DNA from: an uncultured Verrucomicrobiota bacterium
Lineage (GTDB): Bacteria > Verrucomicrobiota > Kiritimatiellia > RFP12 > UBA1067
NCBI GenBank assembly: GCA_946631535.1
Contig: CAMPAF010000060.1
Location: 1-11,563, forward strand
Direction: 5' to 3'
Length of the DNA: 11,563 nucleotides
This document shows positions 1-6,670 of this stretch, in pieces. The notes under the pieces are model-generated. The model saw only the letters and a program-made list of their open reading frames with translations. It did no database searches and was not told where the DNA came from. Every line of letters starts with the position of its first letter. Position 1 is the first letter of the stretch. A program made the position numbers and the translations under genes.

Positions 1-953
1 TCAAGGCGCAGGTGGTGGACGCCGTGCTGGACCGTCCCGGACACCTCACGCACGTGGTGATCGAGGACCGCGACGGGCGTCGCGCGCTCGCGGCCAAGCA
101 GTTCGTCGACGCGACGGGCGACGCCATCCTCGCGGCTCGCGCCGGGTTCAAGACGTGGACCCAGCCGCGCAACGACCTGCAGGCGCACACGCTCTGCGCC
201 ATCCTCTCGGGCGCGGACGCCATCAAGAAGGCCTATCCGTCGTTTTCCTTTGGAAATCTCATGGGGCCGTCCGGCGGCGCGGGCCTCAAGCACGTCTTCC
301 AGTGGTCCGCGCCCGTCATTGGTGCGCCGGGCCTCACGTTCCTGGCGGCGACGCGCATCTCCGCCTGCGATCCGTCCGTCGCGCGCGACCTCACCGAAGG
401 ACTCTTCGAGGGGCGCGCGCAGCTGAAGCAGATCGTCGACGCCGCGAACAGGAAGTTCCCGATGCCCGAGGGGCGCCGTCTCGCGCTCGTGACCGTCGCG
501 CCGGACATGGGCCTGCGCGAGTCGCGCCACATCGTGGCGCAGTACCGCGTGACCTCGAAGGACGTGCTGTACGGCCGTCATTTCGACGACTGCATCGCGA
601 AGGGTTCCTATCGCGTGGACATCCACGAAGGAGCCGGCATCACCTTCCGCTACCTCAACGGCGACGAGCATGTGATGGAGGCGACGCCCGAGGGGAAAAT
701 CCAGTGGCGGCGCGGCAAGTGGCGCACGGACGCGGGACCGTATCCCACATGGTACGAGGTTCCCCTGCGCGCGCTCCTGCCGGTCGGCGCGGAGAACCTG
801 TGCTGCGCCGGACGGATGGTCGACTGCGAGCGCGAAGCCTACGGCGCGCTGCGCGTGATGGTCAACTGCAACCAGATGGGTGAGGCCGCGGGACGCGCCG
901 CAGCCCGCGCGGTGGAGGAGCGGCGCACAAATCTGCAGCCTGTTACGGCATAA
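1..953 (+). CDS. FAD-dependent oxidoreductase (PF12831-like), C-terminal part
   Basis: The gene runs in from before the window; the first complete codon is at base 3, so 316 residues are visible and the true start and N-terminal dinucleotide-binding fold are missing. Two stretches identify the family. Near the beginning is FVDATGDAILAARAGF, the ATGD segment typical of the FAD-binding half of these proteins. Near the end is LCCAGRMVDCEREAYGALR followed by an MGEAAGRAAA segment, the usual C-terminal FAD-contacting helix of the FAD_oxidored family (PF12831). Members are mostly uncharacterised flavoproteins, and the substrate cannot be read from this sequence. No signal peptide can be judged because the N terminus is missing. 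The gene ends with TAA, and a promoter for the next unit follows within about 70 bases, so it probably belongs to an upstream operon. Family assignment is fairly secure; substrate is unknown. Confidence 0.85.
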   Translation, partial: KAQVVDAVLDRPGHLTHVVIEDRDGRRALAAKQFVDATGDAILAARAGFKTWTQPRNDLQAHTLCAILSGADAIKKAYPSFSFGNLMGPSGGAGLKHVFQWSAPVIGAPGLTFLAATRISACDPSVARDLTEGLFEGRAQLKQIVDAANRKFPMPEGRRLALVTVAPDMGLRESRHIVAQYRVTSKDVLYGRHFDDCIAKGSYRVDIHEGAGITFRYLNGDEHVMEATPEGKIQWRRGKWRTDAGPYPTWYEVPLRALLPVGAENLCCAGRMVDCEREAYGALRVMVNCNQMGEAAGRAAARAVEERRTNLQPVTA

Positions 954-967
954 ATTCAGAGGATCAC

Positions 968-1014
968 CTCGCCCGTTTTTTACTGCAACTTACCGTTGCC
1001 TAACAGGGGGCGAG
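968..1014. repeat. Nested inverted repeats between the oxidoreductase gene and the ferredoxin promoter
   Basis: CTCGCCC at 968-974 is matched perfectly by GGGCGAG at 1008-1014. Inside this pair, GCAAC at 985-989 is matched by GTTGC at 995-999 with a five-base loop. A short run of six T lies at 976-981. The inner right arm overlaps the proposed -35 of the ferredoxin promoter (996-1001). As RNA it could form a structured 3' end for oxidoreductase read-through; as DNA it could be a protein-binding site. It is not a textbook terminator, because the T run lies inside the outer arms and not after them. The repeats are seen directly; the role is inferred. Confidence 0.45.
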
Positions 1015-1025
1015 TGTGGGATAAT
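996..1025 (+). promoter_or_regulatory. Predicted sigma70-type promoter of the ferredoxin unit
   Basis: The -35 is TTGCCT (996-1001), the spacer is 18 bases, and the -10 is GATAAT (1020-1025), preceded by TG at 1017-1018 as in an extended -10. Transcription would start near 1032, giving a leader of about 32 bases that contains the AAGGAG ribosome binding site at 1050-1055. Prediction from sequence only. Confidence 0.55.
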
Positions 1026-1063
1026 ACCAGCATCTCAAACCCCAACAAGAAGGAGTAACAGAC

Positions 1064-1234
1064 ATGGCTCACAAGATTGATGCCGAAAAGTGCGTTTCCT
1101 GCGGATGCTGCAAGGAGGCTTGCCCGGCCGAGGCGATTTCCGAAGGCACCCCGTACTCGATCGACCCTGACAAGTGCGTCGATTGCGGTGCGTGCGCGGG
1201 TACGTGCCCGAACGAAGCCATCAGCGCCGCATGA
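1064..1234 (+). CDS. Small 2[4Fe-4S] ferredoxin, 56 aa
   Basis: This short gene encodes a bacterial-type two-cluster ferredoxin, a soluble low-potential electron carrier. Two cluster-binding motifs are complete: C10-x2-C13-x2-C16-x3-C20-P and C38-x2-C41-x2-C44-x3-C48-P, with an extra cysteine at position 15 in the first. The 56-residue length is normal for clostridial-type ferredoxins. The start is well supported: AAGGAG at 1050-1055 lies eight bases before ATG 1064, and a promoter lies just upstream. Its TGA stop overlaps the ATG of the transporter gene (ATGA, 1231-1234), so the two are probably translationally coupled. The redox partner is unknown. Sharing an operon with a metal transporter suggests a role in metal or redox homeostasis, but it could be a general housekeeping ferredoxin that happens to lie first in the unit. 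Confidence 0.95.
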   Translation: MAHKIDAEKCVSCGCCKEACPAEAISEGTPYSIDPDKCVDCGACAGTCPNEAISAA

Positions 1235-2079
1235 TAGAGGCGTTGATCGACATACTTGTCGACAACCTGCTGCTGCTTCCTTTCCTCTTCCCCACCTACC
1301 TGGTGCTGGAGGCTATCGAGGCGCATGCGGGAGGTGCGCTCGAGCGAACGCTCGGGCGTGCCCGTCGTTGGGGTCCGATCGTCGGCGCGTTGTCCGGCGC
1401 GGTGCCCCAGTGCGGCTTTTCCGCCGCAGCCGCGTCGCTCTATGCTGGCGGCGTGATCACGGTCGGCACGCTGGTGGCCGTGTTCCTGTCCACCTCGGAC
1501 GAGTTGATTCCCGTGCTTGTCTCGTCAAAGGCGCCGCTCGGGCTGATGCTGAAGATCGTGGGACTCAAGATCGCGTTCGGCCTGATGGCGGGTCTGCTCG
1601 TGGACGCTTTTCTCCGCTCTCGCGGCAAGCATGATCCGTCGCCTCACGTGAGCGACCTGTGCGAACACAGCAGGTGCGGATGCGCGGAGCGCAAGGGCAT
1701 AGTGGTGCCGGCGCTTATCCACACTGCGGAGATATTCGTCTTCATCCTGATCGTGTCCGGGCTGGTAGAGCTGGCGCTCCATTTCGCGGGCGAAGACGCG
1801 CTCAAGAGCTTCGTCTTGAACAAGCCCGTCGTTGGCGAACTGCTCGCGGGGCTGGTGGGGATGGTGCCGAATTGCGCGGTTTCCGTGGCGTTCGCCCAAC
1901 TCTACATGGACGGCGGCATGAGCGCAGGCTCGCTCATGGCAGGATCCCTTGCAGGTTCTGGGCTGGGCCTCCTCGTTCTCTTCCGCACGCACAGGCGCAT
2001 GAGGGACAATCTTCTGATCCTAGCCGCGGTGTACGTGTTTGGCGTCATCTTCGGCCACCTTTCCGGGTATTTGTTCTGA
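1231..2079 (+). CDS. Putative multi-pass metal transporter (PF11449 / ArsP_2-like, 'putative manganese transporter')
   Basis: The 282-residue protein is almost entirely hydrophobic helices. It looks like the family annotated as putative 10-TM heavy-metal exporter or putative manganese transporter (PF11449); I rely on recalled family features, and the transported ion is not established. It has two related halves. Residues 52-96 contain AVPQCGFS, LY.GG and STSDE; residues 205-250 contain MVPNCAVS, LY.DGG and AGSL. Each half thus carries a Pro-(Gln/Asn)-Cys motif (C61 and C215) within a membrane segment. Between the halves, residues 139-151 form a hydrophilic loop rich in His and Cys (H139, C144, H146, C149, C151) that could bind metal. 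The start is ATG 1231, which overlaps the ferredoxin stop; no Shine-Dalgarno sequence precedes it, consistent with coupled re-initiation. An in-frame upstream start at 1174 would lie inside the ferredoxin gene and is rejected. It ends in another ATGA overlap with azlC. Confidence 0.75.
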   Translation: MIEALIDILVDNLLLLPFLFPTYLVLEAIEAHAGGALERTLGRARRWGPIVGALSGAVPQCGFSAAAASLYAGGVITVGTLVAVFLSTSDELIPVLVSSKAPLGLMLKIVGLKIAFGLMAGLLVDAFLRSRGKHDPSPHVSDLCEHSRCGCAERKGIVVPALIHTAEIFVFILIVSGLVELALHFAGEDALKSFVLNKPVVGELLAGLVGMVPNCAVSVAFAQLYMDGGMSAGSLMAGSLAGSGLGLLVLFRTHRRMRDNLLILAAVYVFGVIFGHLSGYLF

Positions 2080-2801
2080 TGGAACGTGCTCGCGGCGAAT
2101 CTTGGGGGGCCATTGCGAGGCCGGCGTTCCTGGCCTCGCTTCCGGTGCTGACAGGTTACTCCACTATGGGCTTTGCGGCCGGCGTGCTGTTGGCTCTCCA
2201 CGGTGGACTGCGCTTCACTAGCCTGTGGGCGGGCGCGAGCAGCGCGATCCTCGTCTCGGGTCCGCTCCAGTTCCTCTTCGTGGACTGGGTGCGTTCCGGC
2301 ACGGCGTACGCGGACGTGGCGGCGCTCGTCATCTGCCTCAACATCCGATACTCCCTCTACGGGCTTTCGCTGCTCGACCGCTTCGCCGCGGCGCCATGGC
2401 CTGTACGCACATACCTCATCGGAACGGTGACGGACGAGACGTACGCGCTGCAGGTGCAGTGCCCATATCCGCCAGGGCGCGCAGGCACGCGCTACTGCCT
2501 TCTCCTCGCGGCATTCGACCACGCATATTGGATATTCGGCGTGGTGGCCGGTGCCGTAGCCGGGGCGGCGCTGCCGTTCGCGGCGAAAGGGATAGACTTC
2601 GCCATGACGGCGCTCTTCCTCGTCATCCTCACGGACCAGTGCCGCGAGCGCGCGAACCGGCTGCCCGCATTGATCGGCGCGTCATGCGCGGCCGTGGCGG
2701 CGGTCGCGATGCGTGTCTGCTTCGGCTCCTGGAAGATGCTTGTGCCTTCGATGGCGCTGATAGTGGCCGTACTTCTGTTTACGCGAAGGAAGGCTTGTTA
2801 G
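2079..2801 (+). CDS. azlC: AzlC-family membrane permease
   Basis: The 240-residue protein matches the AzlC family (PF03591), inner-membrane permeases that with the small AzlD subunit export branched-chain amino acids or their analogues. Family hallmarks are the N-terminal stretch with GYSTMGFAAG (26-35), NIRYSLYGLSL at 88-98, and TDETYAL at 118-124, with several hydrophobic segments throughout. Length is normal for AzlC. The start is ATG 2079, which overlaps the transporter stop codon (ATGA); no ribosome binding site is evident, so translation probably depends on the upstream gene. The next gene, 28 bases on, is a GH97 glycosidase with its own promoter, so the usual azlD partner is absent here. 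Its substrate could therefore differ from that of AzlCD pairs, or AzlD may be encoded elsewhere. Confidence 0.85.
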   Translation: MERARGESWGAIARPAFLASLPVLTGYSTMGFAAGVLLALHGGLRFTSLWAGASSAILVSGPLQFLFVDWVRSGTAYADVAALVICLNIRYSLYGLSLLDRFAAAPWPVRTYLIGTVTDETYALQVQCPYPPGRAGTRYCLLLAAFDHAYWIFGVVAGAVAGAALPFAAKGIDFAMTALFLVILTDQCRERANRLPALIGASCAAVAAVAMRVCFGSWKMLVPSMALIVAVLLFTRRKAC

Positions 2802-2823
2802 TCGCCGCGGATTCTGATAGAAT
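2795..2823 (+). promoter_or_regulatory. Predicted leaderless promoter of the GH97 unit
   Basis: The -35 TTGTTA (2795-2800) overlaps the azlC stop codon. After a 17-base spacer comes the -10 TAGAAT (2818-2823), preceded by TG at 2815-2816 (extended -10). Six bases (AATCCC) separate the -10 from ATG 2830, so the predicted transcription start is the A of the ATG. No Shine-Dalgarno sequence is present. The same geometry occurs before the aminotransferase and the LolD-like gene. Confidence 0.65.
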
Positions 2824-2829
2824 AATCCC

Positions 2830-4842
2830 ATGAAAACAACACTTGTCTTTACCGCGACGCTGGTCGCGACTGTCGCCTCTTTCGCAGAGGTGATCTCCGA
2901 GAAGTCTCCCGACGGCAGGAACGAGATACGCCTGACAACGGAACCCGTACTTTCCTACTCCGTTTTCCGCGACGGCAAGGAACGCGTCGCGCCTACGCCG
3001 ATTTCGCTGACGGTGGATGGCAAGGGCGTGCTGGGCGGCAAGGTGAAAGTGTCAGAGAGCGCCCGCGTGCCGCATGCCGGCACGATCACGACGCCCATCT
3101 ACAAGAGGGCCTCGATCGAAGATAACGGCAACGAGACGAAGGTGACGTTCGAGGGCGGCTGGCAGATGTTCCTGCATGCGCGCAACGACGGCGTCGCGTA
3201 CCGCTTCGCGACGGCGTGGGCCGATCCTCTAGTTAAGGTGACTGCCGAGGCTGCGGACATAACGTTCCCGTGCGGCGACCTGACGGTCTACGCAGGCCTG
3301 ACGGGAGGCCATGCGTCAAGCTGGGAGTCGATCTACACAAAGACGACGGTGGGGAAGCTGAATGACGAGATGAAGAAGGAGAAGAGGGGACTCTGCTACC
3401 TGCCGCTGCTCGTGCAGTACAAGGACGGCGCGAACATGTGCGTGACGGAGAGCGACCTTCTGGACTATCCCGGCTGGAATCTGGTGGCGGACGCGGCGGC
3501 GCCCAAGCTGAACGCGTCGTTCGCGCAGTTCCCAGACCCTGCGAAGATCACGGACAACCAGCGCCAGCGCCGCGTTGGCGGACGTCTGCCGTACCTCGCG
3601 CAGACGAAGGGGACGCGCATGTATCCGTGGCGAGTCTTCGTGCTTGCGGACGGCCCCGCGAAGCTGGTCGAGGCCGACATCGTCTATGCGCTCGCCACGC
3701 CCTCGAAGCTTTCGGGCGACCTGTCGTGGGTCCGTCCCGGCAAGGTGGCGTGGGACTGGTGGAACGACTGGAACGTTAGCGGCGTGCCGTTCCGCGCCGG
3801 ATGCAACACCGAGACGTACAAGTACTACATCGACTTTGCCGCAAAGACCGACGTCGAGTACGTGATATTCGACGAGGGGTGGAGCGTGAAGCTCAAGATC
3901 ATGGAGATCAACCCGGAGGTTGACGTGCCCGAGCTCGTGAATTACGCCAACAAGCGCGGCGTGGGCATCATCCTTTGGTGCAGTTGGCCGCAGCTCGTAG
4001 GCCGCCAGGACGAGGTGTTCCAGAAGTACGCCGGCATGGGCGTCAAGGGCTTCAAGATCGACTTCATGGACCGCGACGACCAGTTCCTCGTGGACTTCCT
4101 GGAGAAGACCGCCGCCATCGCGGCCAAGTACAAGCTGATGGTGGACTACCACGGCATGTACAAGCCCACAGGCTTCTCGCGCACGTATCCGAACATCATC
4201 AACTACGAGGGCGTGCATGGCCTCGAGCAGCTTAAGTGGGAGAAGGATTCCGACTTCCCCGCGAACGACCTCAAGGCCGTGTTCACGCGCATGGTGGCAG
4301 GTCCGATGGACTACACGCCCGGCGCGATGCGCAACGCCACAAAGGCAGGCTTCAAGCCCAACTACACGATGCCCGGTTCGCAGGGCACGCGCGTCCACCA
4401 GATGGCGCTCATGTCGCTCTTCGAGGCCCCGCTGCAGATGCTGTGCGATAGCCCCACGCAGTACCTGAAGAACAAGGAGTGCTTCAAGTTCATGGCGGCG
4501 GTGCCGACGGTCTGGGACGAGACGATCGGCCTCGCTGGCGAAGTGGACAAGTTCGCAGCCATCGCGCGCCGCAAGGGCAACGTGTGGTACGTTTCAGCGA
4601 TCGGGTCTTGGGACAAGCAGGAGCTCGAGCTGCCGTTGCCGTTTCTTGGCGAAGGAGGGTGGAACGCCGAGATTTTCGAGGACGGCGTGAACGCCGACCG
4701 CGACGCTACTGACTACGTGCGTCGCGTGGCGAAGGTGACGTCCGCAAGCAAGTTCTCCATCAAGCTGGCGCCAGGCGGCGGCTTCACTGCTCGCATTTCG
4801 AAGGACGGCTCTTGGACAGAGTCGCTCAAGTTCTGGAAGTGA
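2830..4842 (+). CDS. Exported GH97 glycoside hydrolase (alpha-galactosidase/alpha-glucosidase family)
   Basis: The 670-residue protein fits glycoside hydrolase family 97 in length and order. Residues 1-19 form a Sec signal peptide (MK, hydrophobic core, cleavage probably after SFA), so it acts in the periplasm or outside. An N-terminal beta-sandwich (about 20-290) begins with SPDGRNEIRL. The catalytic barrel (about 300-560) includes WDWWNDWN (308-315), FDEGWS (347-352), GVKGFKIDFMDRDD (404-417) and NYEGVHGLE (458-466), followed by a C-terminal beta domain. GH97 contains inverting alpha-glucosidases (SusB type) and retaining alpha-galactosidases; in the retaining group the nucleophile is an Asp in the KxDF region. 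D411 occupies that place, which favours a retaining alpha-galactosidase-like enzyme with E460 or E466 as candidate acid/base. The exact substrate is unproven. Only four bases separate its stop from the glycosyltransferase start, suggesting co-transcription. Confidence 0.93.
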   Translation: MKTTLVFTATLVATVASFAEVISEKSPDGRNEIRLTTEPVLSYSVFRDGKERVAPTPISLTVDGKGVLGGKVKVSESARVPHAGTITTPIYKRASIEDNGNETKVTFEGGWQMFLHARNDGVAYRFATAWADPLVKVTAEAADITFPCGDLTVYAGLTGGHASSWESIYTKTTVGKLNDEMKKEKRGLCYLPLLVQYKDGANMCVTESDLLDYPGWNLVADAAAPKLNASFAQFPDPAKITDNQRQRRVGGRLPYLAQTKGTRMYPWRVFVLADGPAKLVEADIVYALATPSKLSGDLSWVRPGKVAWDWWNDWNVSGVPFRAGCNTETYKYYIDFAAKTDVEYVIFDEGWSVKLKIMEINPEVDVPELVNYANKRGVGIILWCSWPQLVGRQDEVFQKYAGMGVKGFKIDFMDRDDQFLVDFLEKTAAIAAKYKLMVDYHGMYKPTGFSRTYPNIINYEGVHGLEQLKWEKDSDFPANDLKAVFTRMVAGPMDYTPGAMRNATKAGFKPNYTMPGSQGTRVHQMALMSLFEAPLQMLCDSPTQYLKNKECFKFMAAVPTVWDETIGLAGEVDKFAAIARRKGNVWYVSAIGSWDKQELELPLPFLGEGGWNAEIFEDGVNADRDATDYVRRVAKVTSASKFSIKLAPGGGFTARISKDGSWTESLKFWK

Positions 4843-4846
4843 TTCC

Positions 4847-6670
4847 GTGAGTGTTGATGGCGGCTGGTCATGCGTTCGGGAGGTCCTCGGCGAGGACCTC
4901 CTGAGCGTCATACTGCCTGTCTATCGCCTCGGCGGCACGATCGAGGCGAATCTGGATGCCGTCGCCGCCTGCCTTGACGAGGGAGGCTTTCGCTACGAGC
5001 TTGTTCCAGTAGACGATGGCAGTGGCGACGGCACCGCCGAAGCCCTGCGGCGAGCGGCGGCAAAGCGTCCGGACGTGGTACGGCCGGTTTGGGTCGAGAA
5101 GAACGCCGGTAAGGGGAACGCGCTCAAGGTCGGCTTCCGCGCTTCTCAAGGCGCTTACGTGCTTCTCCTTGACGGCGATCTCGACATAGCGCCCAAGATG
5201 CTGCCGAAGTTCTTCGCTTCGATGCGTGCGAACGGAAGCGACATCGTTGTCGGCTCGAAGCGCCATCCCGAATCGAAAGTGCAGTATCCGTGGCATCGCC
5301 GTCTTGCGAGCGCCATCTACTTCGGCCTGGTCCGACTGTTCATCGGCCTGCCCATCACCGACACTCAGACTGGCATGAAGCTCTTCAGGCGCCGTCTGCT
5401 CGGCGAGTCGCTCGACCGTATGCTGGTCAAGACGTACGCCTTCGACCTTGAGCTTCTGTCCATCGCATACGGGCGAGGCGCGAAGATTTCCGAAGCGCCT
5501 GTCGAGATCCGCTTTGGCGGGAAGTTCGGCGCGCTCAAGCCGCGCACGGTGCGCGACATGGTGATGGACACCCTGGCGGTGTTCTACCGCTTGCGCCTCC
5601 TGCACTACTACGCGAAGGTGGAGGTTCCTCCGCCGCTGGAGAAGCCGCCGTTGGTGAGCGTGGTGATCGCCTGCCCCGGCGGGTCTTGGATGCTTGACGA
5701 GTGCCTGTCCGCGCTGGAGACCCAGACCTACCGTAACTTCGAGGTCATCGTCCTCCCGGACGAGAATGGAAACGGGGAATGGAGAACGGGGAACGGGGAG
5801 AATAAGAGTTTTGCTCTTACCTTCCTCCCCACTGGCAAGGTGCGCCCGGCGGAGAAGCGCAACATCGGCATCGCGGCGGCAAAGGGCGACATCGTGGCGT
5901 TCATTGACGACGACGCCTATCCGGATTCGCGCTGGCTCGAGAACGCCGTGAAGTATTTCTCCGAGCCGTCCATAGGCGGGGTGGGCGGACCTGGCGTGAC
6001 GCCGTCCGGAGACGGGTTCCTCGCGCAGGCCGGAGGACGGGTGTACGCGAACGCGTTCGTTTCCGGCAACTACCGATACCGCTACGTGGGCGGTCGCGTG
6101 CGGCTTGACGTGGACGACTATCCAAGCTGCAACCTGCTGGTGCGCACCGACCTCCTGCGGAAGATCGGCGGATACCGCACGGACTTCTGGCCAGGCGAGG
6201 ACACCCTGCTGTGCGAGGCGATTGTCCTTGGCGAGCACAAGCGGATCGTCTACGACCCCTGGGCAATCGTATATCACCATAGGCGCAGGCTTTTCGGGCC
6301 GCATCTGCGTCAGCTGGGGCGCTACGGATTCCATCGCGGATATTTCGTGAAGCGCTTCCCGGCGACAAGCTGTCGGCCTGGCTACTTCGTCCCGTCGCTC
6401 TTTGTGCTGGGCGTGCTGCTGGGCGGTGCGGTTTTCGCTCTGCCTGCGCATCCCGTCACTACGGTGCTTTGCTGGACATACATCGGAGTCATGGGGTTCT
6501 ATGCTCTGGTGACGTTGCTCTCTGCTTTCAGCTTCAACCCGTTCATGTGGCTGTTCACGTGGTTTGGCGTCGTGACTTCCCACCTCTGGTACGGCATCCG
6601 TTTCCTGCAGGGGCTATGCGCCTCGCGCGCGCCTTGCGAGTACATCGGGAGAGACCATGCCCGCAGGTGA
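4847..6670 (+). CDS. Tandem two-domain GT2 glycosyltransferase with C-terminal membrane helices
   Basis: This 607-residue protein joins two family-2 glycosyltransferase domains. The first (about 18-255) looks like dolichyl/polyprenyl-phosphate sugar transferases (ALG5/DPM type): SVILPVYRLGG, VDDGSGDGT (D56, D57), the catalytic-type DGD at 109-111, and TDTQTGMKLFRR at 171-182. The second (about 269-500) has SVVIACPGG, AEKRNIGIAAAKGDI, DDD at 354-356 and PGEDTLLC at 449-456. The tail (about 511-595) holds two or three hydrophobic helices, so the enzyme is probably anchored in the inner membrane. Likely role: moving sugars from nucleotide donors to a lipid carrier or envelope glycan. GTG 4847 is used as start; a GGAAG sequence (4835-4839) lies upstream, and later starts would cut into the first domain. 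Between residues 306 and 320 a Gly/Asn-rich loop is encoded by a heptamer repeat. The 3' end overlaps mlaF by 14 bases. Confidence 0.88.
   Translation: MSVDGGWSCVREVLGEDLLSVILPVYRLGGTIEANLDAVAACLDEGGFRYELVPVDDGSGDGTAEALRRAAAKRPDVVRPVWVEKNAGKGNALKVGFRASQGAYVLLLDGDLDIAPKMLPKFFASMRANGSDIVVGSKRHPESKVQYPWHRRLASAIYFGLVRLFIGLPITDTQTGMKLFRRRLLGESLDRMLVKTYAFDLELLSIAYGRGAKISEAPVEIRFGGKFGALKPRTVRDMVMDTLAVFYRLRLLHYYAKVEVPPPLEKPPLVSVVIACPGGSWMLDECLSALETQTYRNFEVIVLPDENGNGEWRTGNGENKSFALTFLPTGKVRPAEKRNIGIAAAKGDIVAFIDDDAYPDSRWLENAVKYFSEPSIGGVGGPGVTPSGDGFLAQAGGRVYANAFVSGNYRYRYVGGRVRLDVDDYPSCNLLVRTDLLRKIGGYRTDFWPGEDTLLCEAIVLGEHKRIVYDPWAIVYHHRRRLFGPHLRQLGRYGFHRGYFVKRFPATSCRPGYFVPSLFVLGVLLGGAVFALPAHPVTTVLCWTYIGVMGFYALVTLLSAFSFNPFMWLFTWFGVVTSHLWYGIRFLQGLCASRAPCEYIGRDHARR
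5765..5798 (+). repeat. Purine-rich heptamer repeat inside the glycosyltransferase gene
   Basis: The tract reads as AATGGA followed by four seven-base units: AACGGGG (5771-5777), AATGGAG (5778-5784), AACGGGG (5785-5791) and AACGGGG (5792-5798). It is read in frame as a Gly/Asn/Glu-rich stretch (about residues 306-317) directly after the LPDE segment that ends the second strand of the second GT2 domain. The surrounding sequence has normal coding character and no frameshift. It looks like a simple-sequence expansion or an inserted short dispersed repeat accepted in a surface loop. Confidence 0.8.

Noticed and set aside
959..981. Intrinsic terminator after the oxidoreductase gene (GAGG-ATCA-CCTC then six T)
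   Set aside because: The stem is only four pairs and five bases separate it from the T run, so it is too weak to call; the larger inverted repeats are recorded instead.
880..1080. A 66-codon plus-strand frame across the oxidoreductase-ferredoxin gap
   Set aside because: It overlaps both real genes in another frame, crosses the promoter, and encodes a low-complexity basic peptide without any family signal.
1174..1230. Upstream extension of the transporter gene to the start at 1174
   Set aside because: These bases encode the second cluster motif of the ferredoxin; the ATG at 1231 overlaps the ferredoxin stop and gives the expected hydrophobic N terminus.
3316..4398. A 360-codon open frame on the minus strand opposite the GH97 gene
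   Set aside because: Antisense shadow of GH97; its composition is rich in His, Val, Leu and Arg with no known motif, and no ribosome binding site was seen.
4868..6583. A 571-codon open frame on the minus strand opposite the glycosyltransferase gene
   Set aside because: It mirrors a well-supported GT2 gene codon for codon, shows no recognisable domain, and is rich in Arg, His, Ala and Glu as expected for the antisense of G+C-rich coding DNA.
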